Shown here: one piece after another, positions 36,637 to 46,787 of the stretch | Numbering within the stretch: the first letter of the stretch is position 1 | Layout of the letters: every line of letters begins with the position of its first letter | NCBI RefSeq assembly: GCF_001426265.1 | Contig: NZ_LMDG01000009.1 | Location: forward strand, 28,338 to 92,337 | Reading direction: 5' to 3' | Source: Rhizobium sp. Root1220 | Lineage (GTDB): Bacteria > Pseudomonadota > Alphaproteobacteria > Rhizobiales > Rhizobiaceae | DNA: 64,000 nucleotides | Position numbers and translations under genes: made by a program | Notes under the pieces: generated by a model | Database searches by the model: none | Told to the model about the DNA's origin: nothing | What the model saw: the letters and a program-made list of their open reading frames with translations, nothing else

Positions 36637-38895
36637 TCACCCAGCGAATTTGCCGCTGCGCGGAAAGCCCTTCGGAACGGTGCGGCCCGCAGAGGCACGA
36701 TCGGCCAGCCATTCGGCCAGTTCATCCTTGTTCTTAGTGAACGTGCGGCCAGCACTGTCTTCCCAGACGAGACCGTCAGCGATCGCAAAGCAGCGAACGT
36801 CGGAAATGCCGCCGTCCTTGTAGCGCTGCAAGCGTACACCCTTGCCACGCGACATCTCCGGCACCTGCGACAACGGAAACACGAGCAACTTGCGATTCTC
36901 GCCAACGACCGCCACGTGGTCCCCGATGACGGGAACGAGCAGCTTTGTCTCCTCAGGCATGGAAACATTCATGATCTGCTTGCCCTTGCGGGTGTTGGCG
37001 ACCATGTCGGCCTCGACGACGACGAAGCCGTTGCCAGCCGTTGAAACCATCATCTGCTTGCGCTGCGGATCATGGACGAAAGCGGTCAGCACGTCCTGAT
37101 CGTTTTCCATGTCGATCATGATGCGCAATGGCTCGCCGTGGCCACGACCGCCGGGGAGCTTGTCACCGCCAAGCGTGAAGGCCTTGCCGCCCGTCGTGAC
37201 GATTAGAATCTTGTCGGTAGTCTGCGCCGGAAAGGCAATCCTCAAGGCATCACCTTCCTTGAAGGTGAGCGTCGCCGTATCGGAAATGTGTCCCTTCAGC
37301 GCGCGGATCCAGCCTTTTTCGGAAACGACAACGGTGATCGGCTCCTTTTCGATCATTGCCTGCTGGATCGCTTCTTCGTCCGTGTCAGGCGCTTCGGCGA
37401 ACTGTGTGCGGCGGCGGCCAAGCTCGGTTGCCTTGGCGAATTTCTTCTTCACTTCGCCGATTTCCCAGGCAACGGTCTGCCACTGCTTGTCTTCGGAAGC
37501 GAGCAAGGCTTCGATCTCGCCCTTCTCCTTGGTGAGCGCGTCGAACTCTGTACGGATCTCGAATTCTTCCAGCTTGCGCAAGGAGCGCAGCCGCATGTTG
37601 AGGATCGCTTCGACCTGTAGCTCGGTCAGTGACCAGCGGGCGACCATTACAGGCTTCGGCTCATCCTCTTCGCGGATGATGCGGATCACCTCGTCGATGT
37701 TCAGGTAGGCGATCAGCAGGCCACCAAGGATCTCCAGCCGCCGGTCGATGGCGGCAAGACGGAAGCGCGAGCGGCGCTGCAGCACCTCGCGACGGTGATC
37801 CAGCCATTCCTTGAGCACTTCGTTCAGCGCCATGACACGCGGAATGCGCCCCATGGACAGAACGTTCATGTTCAGCGGAAAGCGGCTTTCCAGCTCCGTC
37901 AGCTTGAACATGGATTCCATGAGAATGGTCGGGTCGACCGTGCGGTTCTTCGGAACGAGCACGACGCGGACGTCTTCGGCCGACTCGTCGCGGATATCTT
38001 CGAGCAAGGGCAGCTTGCGCGCGATCAGCAACTCGGCGATCTTTTCAATCAGCCGGGACTTCTGCACCTGGAACGGAATTTCGGTGACGACGATCTGGTA
38101 GCCGCCGCGGCCGAGATCCTCGATCTGCCACTTGGCGCGAGTACGGAAACCGCCGCGGCCCGTCTTGTAGGCTTCGATGATGCTCTTGCGATCATCGATG
38201 ATGATGCCGCCGGTCGGGAAGTCCGGACCGGGAATGAACGATTCCACCAGCGTCTCGACTGTTGCATCCGGATGCTTGATCAGATGCAGAGCCGCGTCGC
38301 AAAGTTCATGGGCGTTGTGCGACGGGATCGAGGTCGCCATGCCGACGGCGATGCCGGAGGAGCCATTCGCCAAAAGATTCGGGAACGCGCCGGGAAGGAC
38401 CACCGGTTCCTGATCTTCCTCGTTGTAGGTCGGGCGAAAATCGACTGCATCCTGGTCGATGCCCTCCAGCAACAGCGAGGCCACATCGGTCATGCGCGCT
38501 TCGGTGTAACGATAGGCAGCGGCGCTGTCGCCATCGATGTTGCCGAAGTTCCCCTGCCCGTCGACGACGGGATAACGCTGGGAGAAATCCTGTGCGAGGC
38601 GGACCAATGCATCGTAGACGGACTGGTCGCCGTGCGGGTGGAACTTACCGATGACGTCGCCGACGATACGGGCGCATTTCTTGAACGACGAGTTGGAGCG
38701 GATCCCCATCTCGCTCATGGCGTGGATGATGCGGCGGTGAACCGGCTTCAATCCGTCGCGAACATCGGGCAGCGCGCGGTGCATGATGGTCGATAGCGCA
38801 TAGGCGAGATAGCGCTCTTCGAGCGCCGCCTTCAGATCGATCGGAAGAATGCTGTCGTCGTCTCCGCCTGAGGGCGGCAAAATCTCTTGTCCCAT
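36637..38895 (-). CDS. parC: DNA topoisomerase IV subunit A
   Basis: Decatenates daughter chromosomes together with ParE. 752 residues. Catalytic Tyr130 is in [12 protein letters not shown]; the DNA gate contains [15 protein letters not shown] and [17 protein letters not shown]. The C-terminal beta-pinwheel from about residue 500 lacks the GyrA box, which separates ParC from GyrA. The position equivalent to quinolone-target Ser83 of GyrA is Gln91 here; I believe this is normal for rhizobial ParC. Monocistronic by appearance. Confidence 0.93.
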   Translation of the reverse strand: MGQEILPPSGGDDDSILPIDLKAALEERYLAYALSTIMHRALPDVRDGLKPVHRRIIHAMSEMGIRSNSSFKKCARIVGDVIGKFHPHGDQSVYDALVRLAQDFSQRYPVVDGQGNFGNIDGDSAAAYRYTEARMTDVASLLLEGIDQDAVDFRPTYNEEDQEPVVLPGAFPNLLANGSSGIAVGMATSIPSHNAHELCDAALHLIKHPDATVETLVESFIPGPDFPTGGIIIDDRKSIIEAYKTGRGGFRTRAKWQIEDLGRGGYQIVVTEIPFQVQKSRLIEKIAELLIARKLPLLEDIRDESAEDVRVVLVPKNRTVDPTILMESMFKLTELESRFPLNMNVLSMGRIPRVMALNEVLKEWLDHRREVLQRRSRFRLAAIDRRLEILGGLLIAYLNIDEVIRIIREEDEPKPVMVARWSLTELQVEAILNMRLRSLRKLEEFEIRTEFDALTKEKGEIEALLASEDKQWQTVAWEIGEVKKKFAKATELGRRRTQFAEAPDTDEEAIQQAMIEKEPITVVVSEKGWIRALKGHISDTATLTFKEGDALRIAFPAQTTDKILIVTTGGKAFTLGGDKLPGGRGHGEPLRIMIDMENDQDVLTAFVHDPQRKQMMVSTAGNGFVVVEADMVANTRKGKQIMNVSMPEETKLLVPVIGDHVAVVGENRKLLVFPLSQVPEMSRGKGVRLQRYKDGGISDVRCFAIADGLVWEDSAGRTFTKNKDELAEWLADRASAGRTVPKGFPRSGKFAG

Positions 38896-38982
38896 AAGCC
38901 TTGAGTAGCCGAGATGCCGGTTCCGAGCAAGGAATCCGGGCTTTCCGGCTGTGGATGACGCTGTCGAAAGGAAGAAAAGAAC

Positions 38983-39002
38983 GGGCGGAAACGCTTCCGC
39001 CC
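38983..39002. repeat. Perfect inverted repeat between parC and a secreted-protein gene
   Basis: GGGCGGAA-ACGC-TTCCGCCC, an 8-bp perfect stem with a 4-base loop. It lies between the divergent starts of parC and the gene at 39121, where no transcript should end, so it may be a regulatory hairpin or operator and not a terminator. Confidence 0.6.
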
Positions 39003-39120
39003 GAATTTGGACTTTGTTTGCTTATCCCTTCAACACAAATTTAGAAGTCCGCAAATATAAACCGCCATCGATCCATAGTAGATTGACGGCCAATTCCACA
39101 TCGCCACCAGAGGACGACCA

Positions 39121-40308
39121 ATGACATTTTACCGGACGACGCGGCTTATGCTTTCGGGCGTGGCCTTTCTCTCTCTCGCCGGTTCCGCCTTCGCGCTAGA
39201 TGGCCAGGACCTGCTGAAGAAGATCAATGCGGCCTATACGCTCCAGGGTGGAACGATCGTTGCCGACGGCGTTGATGTGGATGGCACGACAGTGACGCTG
39301 AAGGCGGCAAGCTTCAAGCCGAACAGCGGCGCGGCGTTGGCGATTGGCGATATCACCCTCACCGGCGTCGAAGAAGACGAAGATGGTGGCTACTATGTCG
39401 AGGAAGCAGCCTTCCCGGACGTCAACACCACGAATGATGGCGCGACGCTGACCGTAACCGATCTGGCGCTCGGCGGCATTTCAATCCCGGCAGACCCGAA
39501 GGGCGAAGGTCTTGATGCCATGCTGCTCTACGAGAGCGCCCACAGCGGCCCGCTCAAGGTCGTCAAGGACGGTGCCGAGCTCTTCTCGCTCGGCGGCGGC
39601 GACGTCAACCTGACGCTCCGTGAGGACGAGTCCGGATTCGATTTCGACGGTGCGTTCAAGAGCTTGAAGGCCGATCTTAGCAAGGTCGCCGATCCGCAGA
39701 GCAAGGAGGCGATCGACAAGCTCGCACTCCAGCATGTCAACGGCGATATCAACATGAAGGGCGCCTGGGACCTGACGCCCGGCACAGTGGATATTTCCGA
39801 GTTCGCCTTCGACTTTTCCAATATCGGTAAGCTCAATCTTGCCTTCAAAATCTCGGGCTACACGATGCCTTTCGTGAAATCCCTTCAGGAAGCCGCCAAG
39901 CAGGCGGAAGCCAACCAGAACAAGGAAGAGGCGCAGCAGGCACTCGGCCTGTCGATGCTGGGGCTGCTGCAGCAGCTGTCGTTTGAAGGCGCACAAATCC
40001 GCTTCGACGACGCTTCGATCACAAAGCGCGCGCTCGACTACGCCGGCAGCCAACAGAACATGTCGGGCAAGCAGATGGCGGATACGCTGAAAGCCATGGC
40101 TCCGATCATGCTGTCGCAGTTGAACATACCCGAGTTGCAGAATGCGCTCGCTGCAGCGGTGAGCACGTTCCTAGACGATCCAAAGAGCCTGACTGTCAAT
40201 GCCGCGCCGGCAAAGCCGGTGCCTTTCCCGATGATCATGGGTGCTGCCATGGGTGCGCCGAACACGCTGCCGCAGGTCCTCGGCGTCAAGGTTTCGGCCA
40301 ACGACTGA
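39121..40308 (+). CDS. Secreted/periplasmic protein of unknown function, 395 residues
   Basis: Signal peptide MTFYRTTRLMLSGVAFLSLAGSAFA with likely cleavage after AFA. The mature protein alternates beta-rich, Asp/Gly-rich segments (GGTIVADGVDVDGTTVTLKAAS, GDITLTGVEEDEDGGYY, LTVTDLALGGISIPAD) with a helical C-terminal third (SLQEAAKQAEANQNKEEAQQALGLSMLGLLQQL). There is no enzyme motif. The pattern suggests an AsmA-like or beta-helical envelope protein, but that is a guess. Ribosome binding site GAGGAC. Followed by a strong terminator. Confidence 0.8.
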   Translation: MTFYRTTRLMLSGVAFLSLAGSAFALDGQDLLKKINAAYTLQGGTIVADGVDVDGTTVTLKAASFKPNSGAALAIGDITLTGVEEDEDGGYYVEEAAFPDVNTTNDGATLTVTDLALGGISIPADPKGEGLDAMLLYESAHSGPLKVVKDGAELFSLGGGDVNLTLREDESGFDFDGAFKSLKADLSKVADPQSKEAIDKLALQHVNGDINMKGAWDLTPGTVDISEFAFDFSNIGKLNLAFKISGYTMPFVKSLQEAAKQAEANQNKEEAQQALGLSMLGLLQQLSFEGAQIRFDDASITKRALDYAGSQQNMSGKQMADTLKAMAPIMLSQLNIPELQNALAAAVSTFLDDPKSLTVNAAPAKPVPFPMIMGAAMGAPNTLPQVLGVKVSAND

Positions 40309-40328
40309 TGCCGTGGCGGCGGGGTCAG

Positions 40329-40352
40329 GAAAGCCCGGTTCGCCGGGCTTTC
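40329..40352. terminator. Intrinsic terminator
   Basis: GAAAGCCCGG-TTCG-CCGGGCTTTC: a perfect 10-bp stem with a UUCG tetraloop, followed by TGTCTT on the plus strand. It lies 20 bases after the secreted-protein gene and 30 bases before the end of the convergent membrane-protein gene, so it may serve both. Confidence 0.85.
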
Positions 40353-40381
40353 TGTCTTAAAGGCGTTGGACGCGCATGGTG

Positions 40382-40996
40382 CTAGCCACCTTGGGGATAG
40401 GTTAGCACCACGGCGGCGGTGACCGACGTCAGAACCCAGTAGACCGCGATCCAAGCCGGTTTGTGCTGAGCCCTCGTCCACGGCGCGAAGTAGAAGCGTC
40501 TGGTACGTTGAGCAATCAAGCCGATCGCCAAAAGAGATGCCGGAAAGCAGACCAGCAACCGCGTAACGAATGGTGAAAATACATCGCGCAGGATGTTCAC
40601 GAGCGTATCGCCGGCGGCGAAGTACACCCCAATGCACGCGATACCGTAAATGACGATCGTCGCCAGAAACATGAAATAGACCAGCGTCGTGAATTTGGCC
40701 GTGTCTTCCCTGATCGTCGTGTTGGGACTCGCCATTATGCCGACAACGCCGGCCACGAACATGAAGGCATAGCAGGCGCCGGTCGCAATAAGATTCGTCA
40801 GCAGGTCGTTTGGCGCGGCGGGAACCAGAGCACGGCCAATCGTCAGAACAAATCCACCGACGAAGCAAAGCGCCACTGCGTCGAATACCAATCGAAAGTT
40901 CTTCCGCCGCATGAGATGGTGCGGCACGCGAAGCTCTATCACCGAATCGAGGACATCATTGGCAGCGGGAGTCCCTGGCTTCGGAGCTCTCGCCAT
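40382..40996 (-). CDS. Multi-pass membrane protein of unknown function
   Basis: About 204 residues with five predicted helices (roughly residues 38-58, 70-93, 104-128, 145-162 and 180-200) after a 35-residue cytoplasmic N-terminus (PGTPAANDVLDSVIELRVPHHLMRRK). No family recognised. Starts ATG 40996, or GTG one codon earlier, only a few bases after the stop of the secreted-protein gene at 41003, so the two are surely one operon. Confidence 0.75.
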   Translation of the reverse strand: MARAPKPGTPAANDVLDSVIELRVPHHLMRRKNFRLVFDAVALCFVGGFVLTIGRALVPAAPNDLLTNLIATGACYAFMFVAGVVGIMASPNTTIREDTAKFTTLVYFMFLATIVIYGIACIGVYFAAGDTLVNILRDVFSPFVTRLLVCFPASLLAIGLIAQRTRRFYFAPWTRAQHKPAWIAVYWVLTSVTAAVVLTYPQGG

Positions 40997-41002
40997 CACA
41001 CG

Positions 41003-41836
41003 CTACTCCTGCTCGTCAGGTTTGCGGTTCCAAACCAGCTTCCAGCTTTGTTTGCGGCCCTCAAGCACTTCTTCAAGGTCCGCGTACGGACCTGGGAAAT
41101 CGAGATCAACCACTGTCACCTGGGTCCGCACCGCAGCCTCCGCAGGCGTCACCGTAAAGCAGATAACCTCTCCGTTCCGCGGGTCCGGATTTTCGTAGTA
41201 TTTCAGTGTGGCCCGCAATCCCACTATGGCTTCATCGCTCCTGATGCCGGCCCACGCGGGCTTGCCAAGCAGGAGCGCCAGCCAATTGCCTCCACTTGGA
41301 ATCGGCTTGACTTCATCGAAGGAAAACACCTTCCGCCGCAACCTGTCGAATGTGTCGCGGTTTTCTCCAGCACGGTACCGATAAGCCGTATGAAACCGAT
41401 TCAGGACGCGATTGATGTCCTTGATGTTGGAATGGATGTCCTGGTAAACTTGAATATCGACCTTGCCGTTCATCACTTCGACGCGACGAGGCTCTTTGCC
41501 TTTGACATCGATCTGCGCTGCGGTCCGGCTCAGTCGGACGTCGCGGTTCCTTATGTCCGTACCTTTTGCGACATCAACGACCTTGAAAAGGGTCATACCA
41601 CCAGTGTTGTCGCGTCCGCCCTTTATGCCATAGGCGAAAAGGAGACTTTTATCGGGCGCGTCATAGCGGCCTGCGGTGGCGAAATTCCACCTGCCCTTGC
41701 CGTCTGCGTTGTAGACGTAGAGCTTTCCGTCTTGGATCAATCGGTCAAAACGGACGCCGCAGCTATCATTCTTGCCAAGAGCAAGCGACGGTAGCGCAAA
41801 GGCCATGCCGGCGGCCAATAAAGCGATATTCCTCAT
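41003..41836 (-). CDS. Secreted protein of unknown function, 277 residues
   Basis: Signal peptide MRNIALLAAGMAFALPSLALG; ribosome binding site GGGGGAA before ATG 41836. The mature part has repeated short beta-like segments (CGVRFDRLIQDGKLYVYNADGKGRWNFAT, KGGRDNTGGMTLFKVVDV), a helical middle with KDINRVLNRFHTAYRYRAGENRDTFDRLRRKVF and two cysteines. No catalytic motif is recognised. It precedes the membrane-protein gene by 6 bases, so the pair may form a sensor or envelope complex, which is inference. Confidence 0.75.
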   Translation of the reverse strand: MRNIALLAAGMAFALPSLALGKNDSCGVRFDRLIQDGKLYVYNADGKGRWNFATAGRYDAPDKSLLFAYGIKGGRDNTGGMTLFKVVDVAKGTDIRNRDVRLSRTAAQIDVKGKEPRRVEVMNGKVDIQVYQDIHSNIKDINRVLNRFHTAYRYRAGENRDTFDRLRRKVFSFDEVKPIPSGGNWLALLLGKPAWAGIRSDEAIVGLRATLKYYENPDPRNGEVICFTVTPAEAAVRTQVTVVDLDFPGPYADLEEVLEGRKQSWKLVWNRKPDEQE

Positions 41837-41967
41837 GCCCGTTCCCCCAATTTGAGAAACTAGGCGCACAAAACACTGCAAGCGTCCACAAACCGGCTAC
41901 AATCTGAGATTGCGCCAGCCTTGTAGGGAACCACCACTTTTTTGCAGATCGACCTGCGATCTTGAAA

Positions 41968-43758
41968 TCAGTCCTTCTTGACCGGCGGGATCGGGCGGAT
42001 CGCCAGTTCGCGCAGCTGCGTCGTGCTGGCTGGCGACGGGGCGCCCATCAGAAGGTCCTGTGCCTGCTGGTTCATCGGGAACAGCGAGATCTCGCGCAGG
42101 TTCTTGGCGCCGACAAGCAGCATGACGATGCGGTCGATACCGAAGGCAGCGCCGCCATGCGGAGGCGCACCGTACTGGAAGGCACGGTAGAGGCCGCCAA
42201 ACTGCTCCTCGACTTCCTGCGCCGACTTGCCGGTCAGTTCGAATGCCTTGACCATGACTTCCGGAAGCTGGTTACGGATCGAGCCCGATGCGATTTCGAA
42301 GCCGTTGCAGACTGCGTCGTATTGATACGCTTTGATCGTCAGCGGATCCTGGTTCTGCAGCGCGTCGAGGCCGCCTTGCGGCATCGAGAACGGGTTGTGG
42401 GCGAAATCGATCTTCTTTTCGTCTTCCAGCCATTCGAAGAACGGGAAGTCGACGATCCAGCACAGCTCGAAGCGATCGCGATCTATCAGGTTCAGTTCGT
42501 CGGCGGCGCGGTTACGGGCTTCGCCCGCGAACTTGTAGAACTTCGATGGCTCGCCGGCGACGAAGAAGCAGGCATCGCCCGCATCAAGGCCAAGCTGGGT
42601 GCGGATCGCGTCGGTGCGCTCTTCGCCGATGTTCTTGGCGAGCGGGCCGGAGCCGGCAACCTTTCCGTCTTCTTCCTTCCAGAAGATGTAGCCGAGGCCC
42701 GGCTGGCCCTGGCTCTGCGCCCAGGCGTTCATGCGGTCGCAGAACGCACGCGAACCACCGGTCTTGGCCGGGATCGCCCAGATCTCGACCTTCGGGTTCG
42801 AGGCGATCATGCCTGCGAACACCTTGAAGCCGGAGCCGGCGAAGTGATCGGTGACGGCTTCCATGACGATCGGGTTGCGCAGATCCGGCTTGTCGGAGCC
42901 GTATTTGCGGATCGCCACGTCGTAAGGAATACGCGGCCATTCCTTGGTGACCGGCTTGCCTTCGGCGAATTCCTCGAAGATCGAGGTCATCATCGGGCCC
43001 ATCGTGTCCCAGATGTCTTCCTGCTCGACGAAGCTCATTTCGAGGTCGAGCTGGTAGAATTCGCCCGGCAGGCGGTCGGCGCGCGGGTCTTCATCGCGGA
43101 AGCAGGGAGCGATCTGGAAATAGCGGTCGAAACCGGCCACCATCAAGAGCTGCTTGTACTGCTGCGGCGCCTGCGGCAGCGCGTAGAATGTGCCGGGGTG
43201 AATACGCGACGGCACCAGGAAGTCGCGTGCGCCTTCCGGCGACGAGGCCGTCAGGATTGGGGTGGAATATTCGGTGAAGCCGACATTGCTCATTTCGCGG
43301 CGCATCGAGGAGATCACCTGGGTGCGCTTGACGATGTTCTTGTGCAGCGTTTCCCGGCGCAAGTCGAGGAAGCGGTACTTCAGGCGCACATCTTCCGGAT
43401 AATCAGGTTCGCCGAACACAGGCAGCGGCAGTTCCTTGGCGGCGGAGAGAACTTCGATCTCCTGCGCGTAGAGTTCGATCTCGCCAGTTGCCATCGTCTT
43501 GTTGATGGTGTCGTCGGTTCGGGCCTTGACGAGGCCGTCGATGCGGATGACCCATTCGCCACGGACGACTTCGGCCGACTTGAAAGCCGGGCTATCGGGA
43601 TCGGCAACGACCTGAGTGATGCCGTAGTGGTCGCGAAGGTCGATGAAGAGAACGCCACCGTGGTCACGAACACGGTGAACCCAGCCGGAAATCCGGACAT
43701 TGGCGCCAACGTCCGACTTGCGGAGGGCTGCACATGTGTGGCTGCGATAGCGATGCAT
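41968..43758 (-). CDS. aspS: Aspartyl-tRNA synthetase
   Basis: Class II synthetase, 596 residues from ATG 43758 ([18 protein letters not shown]); one more ATG lies just upstream. OB-fold anticodon domain ([23 protein letters not shown]), motif 2 ([24 protein letters not shown]), the bacterial GAD insertion (about residues 290-420) and motif 3 ([21 protein letters not shown]) are all present. Many alphaproteobacterial AspRS enzymes are non-discriminating and also charge tRNA-Asn; the sequence was not analysed for that. Confidence 0.96.
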   Translation of the reverse strand: MHRYRSHTCAALRKSDVGANVRISGWVHRVRDHGGVLFIDLRDHYGITQVVADPDSPAFKSAEVVRGEWVIRIDGLVKARTDDTINKTMATGEIELYAQEIEVLSAAKELPLPVFGEPDYPEDVRLKYRFLDLRRETLHKNIVKRTQVISSMRREMSNVGFTEYSTPILTASSPEGARDFLVPSRIHPGTFYALPQAPQQYKQLLMVAGFDRYFQIAPCFRDEDPRADRLPGEFYQLDLEMSFVEQEDIWDTMGPMMTSIFEEFAEGKPVTKEWPRIPYDVAIRKYGSDKPDLRNPIVMEAVTDHFAGSGFKVFAGMIASNPKVEIWAIPAKTGGSRAFCDRMNAWAQSQGQPGLGYIFWKEEDGKVAGSGPLAKNIGEERTDAIRTQLGLDAGDACFFVAGEPSKFYKFAGEARNRAADELNLIDRDRFELCWIVDFPFFEWLEDEKKIDFAHNPFSMPQGGLDALQNQDPLTIKAYQYDAVCNGFEIASGSIRNQLPEVMVKAFELTGKSAQEVEEQFGGLYRAFQYGAPPHGGAAFGIDRIVMLLVGAKNLREISLFPMNQQAQDLLMGAPSPASTTQLRELAIRPIPPVKKD

Positions 43759-44028
43759 CATCTCAATTCCCGGTATCTGGCTTAAAGACGGCGGCAAGGG
43801 GCTCTGATGGCTCTCCCGCACCGACAAGAAAATCGGGCGGAAAAGCGCATGGACGGCCTGATTTGTCAAGGGTTGGCGCAAGCAGCATAAGCTTTGAACG
43901 AGGTTTATCGCAACCACGGATCCTTCCGGTTGCCCGAAGCCGTGCGGCAGTTTGGCGGTCCGGTACATATTGCTGAAACTGACGGTCAACTTTAAAGAAG
44001 GAACGATCGACCGTTCTGGAGCCTTGCC

Positions 44029-45420
44029 ATGCCCCTCGTCACCCGCCGCAATCTACTGAAAGCCTCTGCCGTTGCGGGCGCTTACGGGATCGGCGCCGGC
44101 GTTGCTGGCAAGTTCGGACTGGCGCAAGCCGCGCCGGAGCCGCAGTTGCTGAAAGCGGTCAAGACGCAGGCGACACTGACCGCTACCGGCGCGACCAAGG
44201 ATATCATGACATGGGGCGACGACGGGATGCCGCCTGTCTTGCGGATGAGCAAGGGCAAACCTTATGCCGCGCGACTGACAAATACACTCGACGAGCCTAC
44301 GACGATCCACTGGCATGGCCTGAGAATCGTCAACAAGATGGACGGCGTGCCGTTCATGACGCAGCCCTACGTCTATACCGGCGACAGTTTTGACTATGCC
44401 TTCACGCCACCCGATGCAGGCACATTCTGGTATCACCCCCATTGCAACACGCTGACGCAAATGGGCCATGGCATGACAGGCGTGATCGTCGTCGAGGATC
44501 CAGCCGATCCGGCTTTCGATGCCGAGGTCGTCCTCAATCTTCGCGACTGGCGGCTCGGTAGCGACGGTCAGTTCATTGCAGCGTTCCGTCCACGTGATGC
44601 CGCGAAGACAGGCACTTATGGAACCGTCAGAACAGCCAATTGGCATCAGGAGCCACAATACGATGCGCCGGCCGGCGGACTGGTCCGACTGCGGATTGCG
44701 GTAACCGACGTCACACGCATCTTCTCGCTGAAGATGGAGGGGGCCGAGGCGACTGTGATCGCAATGGACGGCAACCTGGTACCGAAGCGCTTCCCGCTTG
44801 ACCTCCTTTTGATTGGCCCCGGCCAGCGTCTCGACCTTGCCGTTCGCATGCCGGACCGTGAAGGCGCGGTCGCAACGCTTGAGGATATCCGCGGCACGAC
44901 GCCGAAGACCATCGCCACGTTGAAGGCAGTCGGGCAGTCCCTGAAGCGCAATGTCGCCGACCTTGCCGCGCTTGGCGAAAATCCCGTTCCAAAGGCAGAC
45001 CTTTCCAGCGCCCAAAAAATACCGCTGATCCTGAGCGCCACCGCCGAAAGCGCGCCGGCCGATAGCATCTGCGGAACGCTGGGCTACAGTTTCTGGGCGA
45101 TCAACAAGGTTCCGTGGCCGGGCGATACACCGGATCCGACTGCTCCGGTCGCCGAGCTAAAGCTCGGCAAGAGCTATATCCTGCAGCTCGAGAACGTGAC
45201 ACCGCATACGCATCCGATCCATCTGCACGGCATGAGCTTTACCGTGATTTCATCCTCGACGCGGGAGGTTATGCCGCTCGTTTCAGATACCTACCTTGTC
45301 CAGCCGGACGAAAAGGTGCAACTCGCCTTCGTTGCCGACAATCCCGGTGACTGGCTGTTGCATTGCCACATCATCGAGCATCAGAAGACCGGTATGACCA
45401 GTTATGTCAGGGTTGTTTGA
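44029..45420 (+). CDS. Multicopper oxidase with Tat signal
   Basis: Periplasmic copper oxidase, 463 residues. [10 protein letters not shown] at the N-terminus is a twin-arginine signal. All four copper-binding motifs are present: HWHG (about residue 94), WYHPH (134-138), HTHPIHLHG (about 395-403) and [12 protein letters not shown] near the C-terminus, whose last Met is the type-1 copper axial ligand. The Met-rich insert of CueO is absent, so a role in copper resistance is possible but not proven. No copper regulator or efflux gene adjoins it. Confidence 0.9.
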   Translation: MPLVTRRNLLKASAVAGAYGIGAGVAGKFGLAQAAPEPQLLKAVKTQATLTATGATKDIMTWGDDGMPPVLRMSKGKPYAARLTNTLDEPTTIHWHGLRIVNKMDGVPFMTQPYVYTGDSFDYAFTPPDAGTFWYHPHCNTLTQMGHGMTGVIVVEDPADPAFDAEVVLNLRDWRLGSDGQFIAAFRPRDAAKTGTYGTVRTANWHQEPQYDAPAGGLVRLRIAVTDVTRIFSLKMEGAEATVIAMDGNLVPKRFPLDLLLIGPGQRLDLAVRMPDREGAVATLEDIRGTTPKTIATLKAVGQSLKRNVADLAALGENPVPKADLSSAQKIPLILSATAESAPADSICGTLGYSFWAINKVPWPGDTPDPTAPVAELKLGKSYILQLENVTPHTHPIHLHGMSFTVISSSTREVMPLVSDTYLVQPDEKVQLAFVADNPGDWLLHCHIIEHQKTGMTSYVRVV

Positions 45421-45503
45421 CGACCGGTCGAGGGTTTTTATTGACATACACGACTGAAAGGAGAAGGAAGATTGAACAAACTTTCTCCTGCGATTGAATT
45501 GAG

Positions 45504-46649
45504 ATGATCGAAACTACTGCCGATTTGGAGGCGGCCTGCAAAGAGCTGGCCAAGTCAGAATTCATTACTATCGATACCGAGTTTCTACGAGAAACCACGT
45601 TTTGGCCGGAGCTCTGCCTGATCCAAATGGCAAGCCCGACGACGGAAGTGCTTGTCGACCCACTTGCAAAAGGGCTCGACCTCAAGCCGTTCTTCGAGTT
45701 GATGGCCGATGCAAATGTCCTGAAGGTTTTTCACGCGGCCCGCCAGGATATCGAAATCATCTTCAATCGCGGTGGCCTCATCCCGCATCCGATCTTCGAC
45801 ACGCAGGTTGCTGCCATGGTCTGTGGCTTCGGCGATTCTGTTTCCTACGACCAGCTCGTCAGTCGCACCAAGGGCGTGCAGATCGACAAGTCCTCGCGCT
45901 TTACCGACTGGAGCCGCAGGCCGCTGTCCGAAAAGCAGCTCGACTATGCTCTGGCTGACGTCACCCATCTTCGCGACGTCTATCTCTATCTCAAGGCCGA
46001 GTTGGAACGCGAAGGCCGGTCCTCCTGGCTTTCGGAAGAAATGAATGTGCTCGAGGCCCAGCAGACCTACGATCTTCATCCAGACGATGCCTGGCAGCGC
46101 CTGAAGATGCGGCTGCGTAAGCCGCAGGAGCTTGCCATCCTGAAATATGTCGCCGCCTGGCGTGAACGCGAGGCCCGCAGCCGCAACGTCCCGCGCTCAC
46201 GCGTGCTGAAGGACGATGCGATCTACGAAATCGCACAGCAGCAACCGAAGGATTCCGAGGCATTCGGACGCCTCAGAACGATCCCAAAGGGTTGGGAACG
46301 CTCCGCCGCTGGCGCGGCGGTTGTCGAAGCCGTGAATGCGGCACTTGCCCTGCCGAAAGCAGAGATGCCCCATGCGCCGCGACAGAACCAGCCGCCCGAG
46401 GGTGCCGCGGCAGCAGCCGAGCTGCTTAAGGTGCTGCTGAAACTGATCTCGGAAAAACACGGCGTTGCGCCGAAGGTGATCGCCAACAGCGACGACCTCG
46501 ACAAAATCGCCGCCGAGGGCGAGAAGGCGGACGTAGCCGCTCTTCATGGATGGCGACGGGAGCTTTTCGGCGAGCCGGCGTTGCAGTTGATCCAGGGTCA
46601 GGTCGCGCTTCGCTTCGTCGGCAAAAAGGTCGAGACCGTCGCGCTGTAA
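45504..46649 (+). CDS. rnd: Ribonuclease D
   Basis: 3'-5' exonuclease for tRNA and stable RNA maturation. 381 residues with the DEDDy motifs: ExoI ITIDTEFLRE (Asp24, Glu26), ExoII FHAARQDIEII (Asp82) and ExoIII QLDYALADVTHL, followed by an HRDC domain (about residues 205-290, KPQELAILKYVAAWREREARSRNVPRSRVLKDDAI). Full length. The nearby 45421-45430 palindrome is a weak candidate terminator of the oxidase gene. Confidence 0.95.
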   Translation: MIETTADLEAACKELAKSEFITIDTEFLRETTFWPELCLIQMASPTTEVLVDPLAKGLDLKPFFELMADANVLKVFHAARQDIEIIFNRGGLIPHPIFDTQVAAMVCGFGDSVSYDQLVSRTKGVQIDKSSRFTDWSRRPLSEKQLDYALADVTHLRDVYLYLKAELEREGRSSWLSEEMNVLEAQQTYDLHPDDAWQRLKMRLRKPQELAILKYVAAWREREARSRNVPRSRVLKDDAIYEIAQQQPKDSEAFGRLRTIPKGWERSAAGAAVVEAVNAALALPKAEMPHAPRQNQPPEGAAAAAELLKVLLKLISEKHGVAPKVIANSDDLDKIAAEGEKADVAALHGWRRELFGEPALQLIQGQVALRFVGKKVETVAL

Positions 46650-46724
46650 GCGCCATCAGTTGGACGTTTTTAAGCGTATAGTGATTTCGGGTTGCTTCAA
46701 CCACGAAATCAGCAGTGATGCGCT

Positions 46725-46753
46725 CTTATCGAAGGGGCGCCTGCTTGCTATAT
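46725..46753 (+). promoter_or_regulatory. Sigma-70 type promoter of the cyclase gene
   Basis: CTTATC at 46725-46730, a 17-base spacer and CTATAT at 46748-46753. The rhizobial housekeeping consensus is CTTGAC-N17-CTATAT, so the -10 box is perfect and the -35 box matches at four of six. It ends 34 bases before the cyclase ATG. Confidence 0.5.
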
Positions 46754-46787
46754 ACGCTTGGCATAGCGTCACGGCGAAAAGGACTAC

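Noticed and set aside
36640..38890. Quinolone-resistance mutation in parC
   Set aside because: Gln91 at the Ser83-equivalent position is, as far as I recall, normal in rhizobial ParC and no mutation can be inferred without a close reference.
41962..43785. 607-residue plus-strand reading frame over aspS
   Set aside because: It is the antisense shadow of a well-supported aspS gene; high GC keeps the opposite frame open. The same applies to long antisense frames over parC, glyA, hppA, ppk1 and the molybdopterin oxidoreductase.
45421..45440. Terminator after the multicopper oxidase gene
   Set aside because: The palindrome CGACCGGTCG precedes a T run but has no loop, so a stable hairpin is doubtful; left out of the feature list.
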